Source: Streptococcus suis (GTDB lineage Bacteria; Bacillota; Bacilli; Lactobacillales; Streptococcaceae). From it: a stretch of 64,000 nucleotides of DNA. Within the stretch, counting starts at the first letter, position 1, and each line of letters begins with the position of its first letter. This document shows positions 60,204 through 64,000 of this stretch, one piece after another. The position numbers and the translations under genes are program-made. Location of the stretch: the NCBI GenBank assembly GCA_024583055.1, contig CP102145.1, positions 682,001 to 746,000 of the forward strand, read 5' to 3'. The notes below the pieces were generated by a model. It was not told where the DNA came from and searched no databases. It worked only from the letters and a program-made list of their open reading frames with translations.

Positions 60204-60641
60204 CTATTCCACCTCAACCTTTCTGACATAATGTATATTTCTACTTACTTCTCTGAAACCATTCTTGGTATGAAAAGCCTGACTGTGGCTATTTTCAAAA
60301 TCCGTATCCGATGCCAGTTCCCGTGCTCCATGAGATTTAGCCCACGAATCTGCAAAATCGAGTAATTCGGCAGCAATCCCCTGTCCACGATAATCAGGAT
60401 GAACAAAAATTCCTTCTACATAGGCAACTGAACTAAACTGACAGCCTTCCACATAATCATGGCGGAGTGACAAACTTATCCACGCCACCGCTATGCCTGA
60501 CGAAGAATAATAAAGAAACTCAAATGGAAACTTACCCTCAGCAAATTGTTCCATCAAAACTTGTTTATCTGTCTGCCATACCGAACTAGCAAATGAACCC
60601 CAAACAGAAACTGTTTCTTCCGTAACAGATTTTATTGACAT
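60204..60641 (-). CDS. GNAT acetyltransferase resembling aminoglycoside 6'-N-acetyltransferases
   Basis: A 145-residue acetyl-CoA-dependent enzyme. Motif A is [20 protein letters not shown] near residue 75, followed by [20 protein letters not shown] and [15 protein letters not shown]. The ELASD...FH...GF order is the pattern I recall from AAC(6')-I enzymes such as the chromosomal enzyme of Enterococcus faecium. Resistance cannot be claimed from sequence; many such proteins have other substrates. It is the first gene upstream of mutM, with AAAGGTGAG before its ATG. Confidence 0.68.
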   Translation of the reverse strand: MSIKSVTEETVSVWGSFASSVWQTDKQVLMEQFAEGKFPFEFLYYSSSGIAVAWISLSLRHDYVEGCQFSSVAYVEGIFVHPDYRGQGIAAELLDFADSWAKSHGARELASDTDFENSHSQAFHTKNGFREVSRNIHYVRKVEVE

Positions 60642-61100
60642 ACTTTCTCACCTTTGCGACGTAAAACACCACTAACGTGGTGTCTCAATGTTTCTTTATA
60701 TGTTTTTACCTCAAAGATGTAGCAACATGGCATTATTGCGTCACTTTCGGATTTCTGGAATTGGAATATTAGAGACTATCCATAAGCTCACAGCCGTCTT
60801 CTTACTTCAAGGCTAGCGGGCTATTGAGGTCACGCCCCGACTGCCTCGCTCTCCAATTTCTTGGCTTGGGTTCAATTCGCCAAAGTTGAATGCATTAAAA
60901 CGCTATTCAACTAACGGCAATTCTCTGCGGAATTGCCTGGGCGACTTACTAGTTTCTCACATCCACTGGACTGCTTCGCCCCCCCGAACGTTCCTCGCTC
61001 TCCAATTTCTTGGCTCGGGTTTTCACATGGTCACTTTCGCATTTTTAGGTGACCAGCTGAAACAGTCTATTCCCAGACTGTTTCACTCCCCCGGACGTTT
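60642..61100. repeat. Repeat-rich intergenic region between the GNAT gene and era
   Basis: No gene seen in 459 bp. It contains a 29-30-bp direct repeat beginning CCTCGCTCTCCAATTTCTTG at 60844 and again at 60993 with one mismatch, the palindromes ACACCAC/GTGGTGT (about 60666-60686) and GGCAATTC/GAATTGCC (about 60915-60938), and GAAACAGTCT/AGACTGTTTC (61059-61084). The last lies 17 bp past the era stop and may be its terminator. Confidence 0.65.
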
Positions 61101-62000
61101 TTAATACTCTTTCTCATTATAACCAAAGTCTGCCAGATCGAGTTTTTTGTCACGCCAGTTTTTCTTGACTTTGACCCAGGTTTCCAGGAAGACCTTGTCC
61201 CCCAGCATAAGTTCAATATCGCGTCGAGCCATGGAGCCGATTTTCTTAAGCATGGCTCCTTGTTTGCCAATGATAATGCCTTTTTGGCTATCGCGTTCGA
61301 CCATGATGGTCGCGCGGATATGAACCTTGTCTGTAAATTCATCCCGTTTCATGGACTCGATAACCACTGCCACCGAATGCGGAATTTCCTCGCGAGTTAG
61401 GTGCAAGACCTTCTCGCGAATCATCTCGGACACCAAGAAGCGCTCTGGATGATCGGTAATCTGGTCTGCTGGGAAATATTGGAAACCTTCATCCAGATTT
61501 TCCTTGAGAATTTCCATCAAGCGATTGACATTATTGCCTTGGGTTGCAGAAATAGGCACAATTTCCTTGAAATCCATCTGCTGGCGGAAATCATCAATCT
61601 GCTCCAATAACTGGTCCGGATGGACCTTGTCAATCTTGTTAACCACCAAAATAACCGGCACCTTGGCCTGACGCAGACGCTCCATAATCATATCATCACC
61701 CTTGCCCCGTTTTTCATCGGCAGGCACCATGAAGATGACCGTATCCACCTCACGCAAGGTGCTGTAAGCAGACTCAACCATGAAGTCTCCCAAGGCCGTC
61801 TTTGGCTTGTGAATACCTGGCGTGTCGATAAAGACAATTTGTTCCTCGTCCGTTGTGTAAATCCCCATAATCTTGTTACGGGTAGTCTGAGCCTTGTCGC
61901 TCATGATGGCAATCTTTTGCCCCATTACATAGTTGAGAAAAGTCGATTTCCCCACATTTGGACGACCCAAAATCGCCACAAAACCTGACTTGAAAGTCAT
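61101..62000 (-). CDS. era: GTPase Era
   Basis: Essential GTPase for 16S rRNA maturation and 30S assembly. A 299-residue protein with G1 GRPNVGKST at residues 12-20, G3 DTPGIHKP near 59, G4 NKIDK near 122 and G5 SATQG near 152. The C-terminal KH domain includes [14 protein letters not shown] near 240. It follows dgkA by 17 bp; the order ybeY-dgkA-era is standard in Firmicutes. Confidence 0.97.
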   Translation of the reverse strand: MTFKSGFVAILGRPNVGKSTFLNYVMGQKIAIMSDKAQTTRNKIMGIYTTDEEQIVFIDTPGIHKPKTALGDFMVESAYSTLREVDTVIFMVPADEKRGKGDDMIMERLRQAKVPVILVVNKIDKVHPDQLLEQIDDFRQQMDFKEIVPISATQGNNVNRLMEILKENLDEGFQYFPADQITDHPERFLVSEMIREKVLHLTREEIPHSVAVVIESMKRDEFTDKVHIRATIMVERDSQKGIIIGKQGAMLKKIGSMARRDIELMLGDKVFLETWVKVKKNWRDKKLDLADFGYNEKEY

Positions 62001-62017
62001 AGATTCTCCTTATTTTC

Positions 62018-62419
62018 CTAAAAAACCAAATCCCAAATCTTAGGGATAAAAATAATCAATCCTGTCAAAAGGGCAAAGCCTGAGACAAAAAGGACCGCTC
62101 CTGCCGCCATATCCTTGGCATTCTTGGCCAAAATGTGAAAATGATAGTCCGAAGCCAAATCCACCACGCTTTCAATAGCCGAATTCATGATTTCAAAGGC
62201 AATCACCAGGCTAATGCTGAGCAGGAGAAAGAGCCATTCTGTAGCCGATACCTGGAAAATCAAGCCGGCCAAGACCACCAAAAAGGCCGTTGCCGCATGC
62301 TTTTTCATATTGCGCTCTTCCTTAAAGGCCGTTATCAAGCCGGAAACCGCAAAATCCATACTGGCTACCAGATTCTGATTCTTCCAGCGTTTCTTTGAAT
62401 TATTCTCTCGTAAGTCCAT
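62018..62419 (-). CDS. dgkA: Diacylglycerol/undecaprenol kinase
   Basis: A 133-residue integral membrane kinase. In Gram-positives it phosphorylates undecaprenol, recycling the cell-wall lipid carrier. Three membrane helices (about 38-54, 59-78 and 105-127) and the active-site motif [15 protein letters not shown] near residue 76 are visible. Its start overlaps the ybeY end by 20 bp. Confidence 0.9.
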   Translation of the reverse strand: MDLRENNSKKRWKNQNLVASMDFAVSGLITAFKEERNMKKHAATAFLVVLAGLIFQVSATEWLFLLLSISLVIAFEIMNSAIESVVDLASDYHFHILAKNAKDMAAGAVLFVSGFALLTGLIIFIPKIWDLVF

Positions 62420-62903
62420 AAGCCGTCAAAATCTCTTCTTGCAAACCAAACATCTCCGCCTCTTCCTCAGGCGTGTAGTGATCATAGCCGTTGATATGGA
62501 GGAAGCCGTGCACAGCCAAAAAGCCCATTTCGCGGTCAAAACTATGGCCGTAGTCCTCTGCCTGCTCACGCGCCTTGTCAATGGAAATAAAGAGCTCACC
62601 GATGTAGGCATCAAAATCTTCCATCATCTCACCCAATTCAGGATTGTCCAGCAAATCTTCCTCATCAAAGACAATCTCCTGCTCCGGCTTGTACTCTAGG
62701 CTGACTACATCCGTCGGACGGTCAATTCCCCGGTACTCTAAATTCACTTCATGGACACGCGCATTGTCCACAAAGGTCACAGCCATTTCCTTGTTTTGCT
62801 TGCCGATTTTCTCCGCCGCAAATTGGAGCAAGTCTGTAATCTGCTCTTGCATCTGAGCAGAAACCTGCCCTGTTTCATCAATCATTTCAATATACATGGT
62901 CAT
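62400..62903 (-). CDS. ybeY: Endoribonuclease YbeY (16S rRNA maturation)
   Basis: A 167-residue zinc-dependent RNase involved in 16S 3'-end processing and ribosome quality control. The zinc motif H-x3-H-x5-H is [11 protein letters not shown] near residue 131, with the upstream conserved [12 protein letters not shown] near 57. It is the first gene of the ybeY-dgkA-era unit. Confidence 0.96.
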   Translation of the reverse strand: MTMYIEMIDETGQVSAQMQEQITDLLQFAAEKIGKQNKEMAVTFVDNARVHEVNLEYRGIDRPTDVVSLEYKPEQEIVFDEEDLLDNPELGEMMEDFDAYIGELFISIDKAREQAEDYGHSFDREMGFLAVHGFLHINGYDHYTPEEEAEMFGLQEEILTAYGLTRE

Positions 62904-62999
62904 ACATTCCCTTTACTATTTAACATTATATCACAAATGGCAGAAAGATTCTTTTTTATGGTATAATAGAAATACACTATATTATTACAGGGAACCACT

Positions 63000-63809
63000 A
63001 TGAAAGCTGAACAGAATATCATTGCCATCATCGACAGCAATCTGGAACAGATGACCAAGCTGGAAAGGGAAATTGCGGCCTACTTTACAAGCCTGGACTC
63101 CAAGACCATGGATTTGAGCTTGGAAATCGTCACCCAGGAACTACATATTTCTCCTTCTGCCCTGACCCGCTTTGCTAAGAAATGCAGATTTTCAGGCTAT
63201 CGGGAATTTGTCTTTGCCTTTCAAAACCAGCAACAACAGCTAGACAAACAATTTAAACATGTCCAAAACAACCTGACCAAGAAGGTCCTGGTGGATTACG
63301 ACGAAATTCTAACTGCGACCAGCCAGCTGGTGGACGAGGAAAAACTGCAGGAAATCGCCCACCTGATTGACCAAAGCAAGCGGGTTTATTTCTACGGCAC
63401 CGGCAGTTCAGGCCTCGTTGCCATGGAGATTAAGTCCCGTTTCATGCGCCTGGGAGTTGTCTGCGACGCCATTACCGACCGCAATAACCTGATCTGGACC
63501 ACCAATATCCTGGATCCCAACTGCCTAGTGATTGGGCTCTCCCTGTCTGGCTATACTGAGGATATCATCGACCACCTGACTCTGGCAGCCGAGCGAGGTA
63601 TTCAGACAGCCCTCTTGACAACCAGGGAATTTGATACAACTCCTATTGACACCCTTATCCCTGTCGCATCTGTTCGCAATTTGAACTATGGCAATCGCAT
63701 TTCACCACAGATCCCGTTATTGATCATGTTAGATATTCTCTACGCATACTTTCATGCTATAGATCAAGAGAAAAAAGAAAGCATATTTAAACAAACAATC
63801 GTTGACTAG
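63000..63809 (+). CDS. MurR/RpiR-family transcriptional regulator
   Basis: A 269-residue regulator: an N-terminal HTH_6 domain (about 10-80, with the helix SPSALTRFAKKCRFSGY) and a C-terminal SIS sugar-phosphate domain with YFYGTGSSGLVAMEIK near residue 137 and GLSLSGYTEDI near 180. Such proteins sense amino-sugar or sugar phosphates. A TATAAT at 62962 precedes it. The next gene is a peptidase rather than a sugar operon, so its target is unclear. Confidence 0.9.
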   Translation: MKAEQNIIAIIDSNLEQMTKLEREIAAYFTSLDSKTMDLSLEIVTQELHISPSALTRFAKKCRFSGYREFVFAFQNQQQQLDKQFKHVQNNLTKKVLVDYDEILTATSQLVDEEKLQEIAHLIDQSKRVYFYGTGSSGLVAMEIKSRFMRLGVVCDAITDRNNLIWTTNILDPNCLVIGLSLSGYTEDIIDHLTLAAERGIQTALLTTREFDTTPIDTLIPVASVRNLNYGNRISPQIPLLIMLDILYAYFHAIDQEKKESIFKQTIVD

Positions 63810-63811
63810 AT

Positions 63812-63840
63812 TTGCCAAACGTTTTCAAAAAGAGTAAGAT
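63812..63840 (+). promoter_or_regulatory. Promoter of the M3 peptidase gene
   Basis: TTGCCA (63812-63817), 17-nt spacer, TAAGAT (63835-63840), 29 bp before the ATG at 63870. Confidence 0.6.
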
Positions 63841-63869
63841 AGAAGGTAGCAATACAAAAGGAGAATCAT

Positions 63870-64000
63870 ATGAAATTTTCAGACTATACCTATGTCCGTC
63901 CCGATTATGAAGCCATCAAGGCTCAATTTACTGACCTGACAGACCAGTTGGCTCAGGCAAGTGACTTGGAAACAACTCGTACACTTGTGACAGACGTTAC
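63870..64000 (+). CDS. M3-family oligoendopeptidase, N-terminal fragment cut by window end
   Basis: Only the first 43 codons are present, beginning MKFSDYTYVRPDYEAIKAQF, preceded by AAAGGAG at good spacing. This start is one I recall from streptococcal PepF/M3 oligoendopeptidases, zinc enzymes that cut short cytoplasmic peptides. The catalytic HEXXH motif lies outside the window, so the assignment is moderate. Confidence 0.65.
   Translation, partial: MKFSDYTYVRPDYEAIKAQFTDLTDQLAQASDLETTRTLVTDV

Overview
The window reads as a chromosomal segment of a low-GC Gram-positive coccus, most likely a Streptococcus of the S. suis type. Support comes from the conserved streptococcal order mutM-coaE-pmrA-rpmG-secG-rnr-smpB, the tseB-aspartate aminotransferase-asnS block, comEA-comEC, era-dgkA-ybeY, a YSIRK/LPXTG surface protein, and BOX-like intergenic repeats carrying an AAGGCGAC core. 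The species is an inference. No rRNA, tRNA, CRISPR array, prophage or intact insertion sequence was recognised.

Layout. 1-3.2 kb: the end of glycogen synthase and a branching enzyme (+ strand). 3.2-5.1 kb: two paralogous amino-acid-binding lipoproteins, each with its own promoter and with no permease beside them. 5.2-6.0 kb: a wrecked ABC exporter gene. 6.0-11.2 kb: Nudix hydrolase, aldose-epimerase-like protein, GNAT, then the tseB-aminotransferase-asnS operon. 11.3-12.4 kb: a MarR regulator with an FMN reductase. 12.85-28.67 kb: one 5273-residue cell-wall-anchored, MUB-like adhesin containing about 17.5 nearly identical 618-bp repeats. 29-45 kb: a C4 acyl-CoA and polyhydroxyalkanoate (PHA) region, all on the minus strand except one alpha/beta hydrolase. 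45-52 kb: DNA/RNA endonuclease, comEC/comEA, plsC, tehB and a zinc alcohol dehydrogenase. 52.2-54 kb: an AT-rich island with one lipoprotein. 54-63 kb: housekeeping genes. 63-64 kb: an RpiR regulator and the start of an M3 peptidase.

The most unusual content is the 29-45 kb region. It encodes a class III PHA synthase (PhaE plus PhaC, catalytic triad C148/D301/H330), an (R)-specific enoyl-CoA hydratase of PhaJ type (D31/H36), thiolase, (S)-3-hydroxybutyryl-CoA dehydrogenase, crotonase, a two-subunit CoA transferase, two acyl-CoA-dehydrogenase-family proteins, a FabK-like flavoenzyme and an OFA-type transporter. There is no PhaB. The gene set instead suggests acetyl-CoA to acetoacetyl-CoA to (S)-3-hydroxybutyryl-CoA to crotonyl-CoA to (R)-3-hydroxybutyryl-CoA to polymer, with CoA transferase plus acyl-CoA dehydrogenase linking short-chain acids to the same pool. 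Two of its transcription units share a 15-bp palindrome, TGTAAANCGNTTACA, and three BOX-like elements lie inside the region.

All calls come from reading sequence and recalling families; no database search was run.
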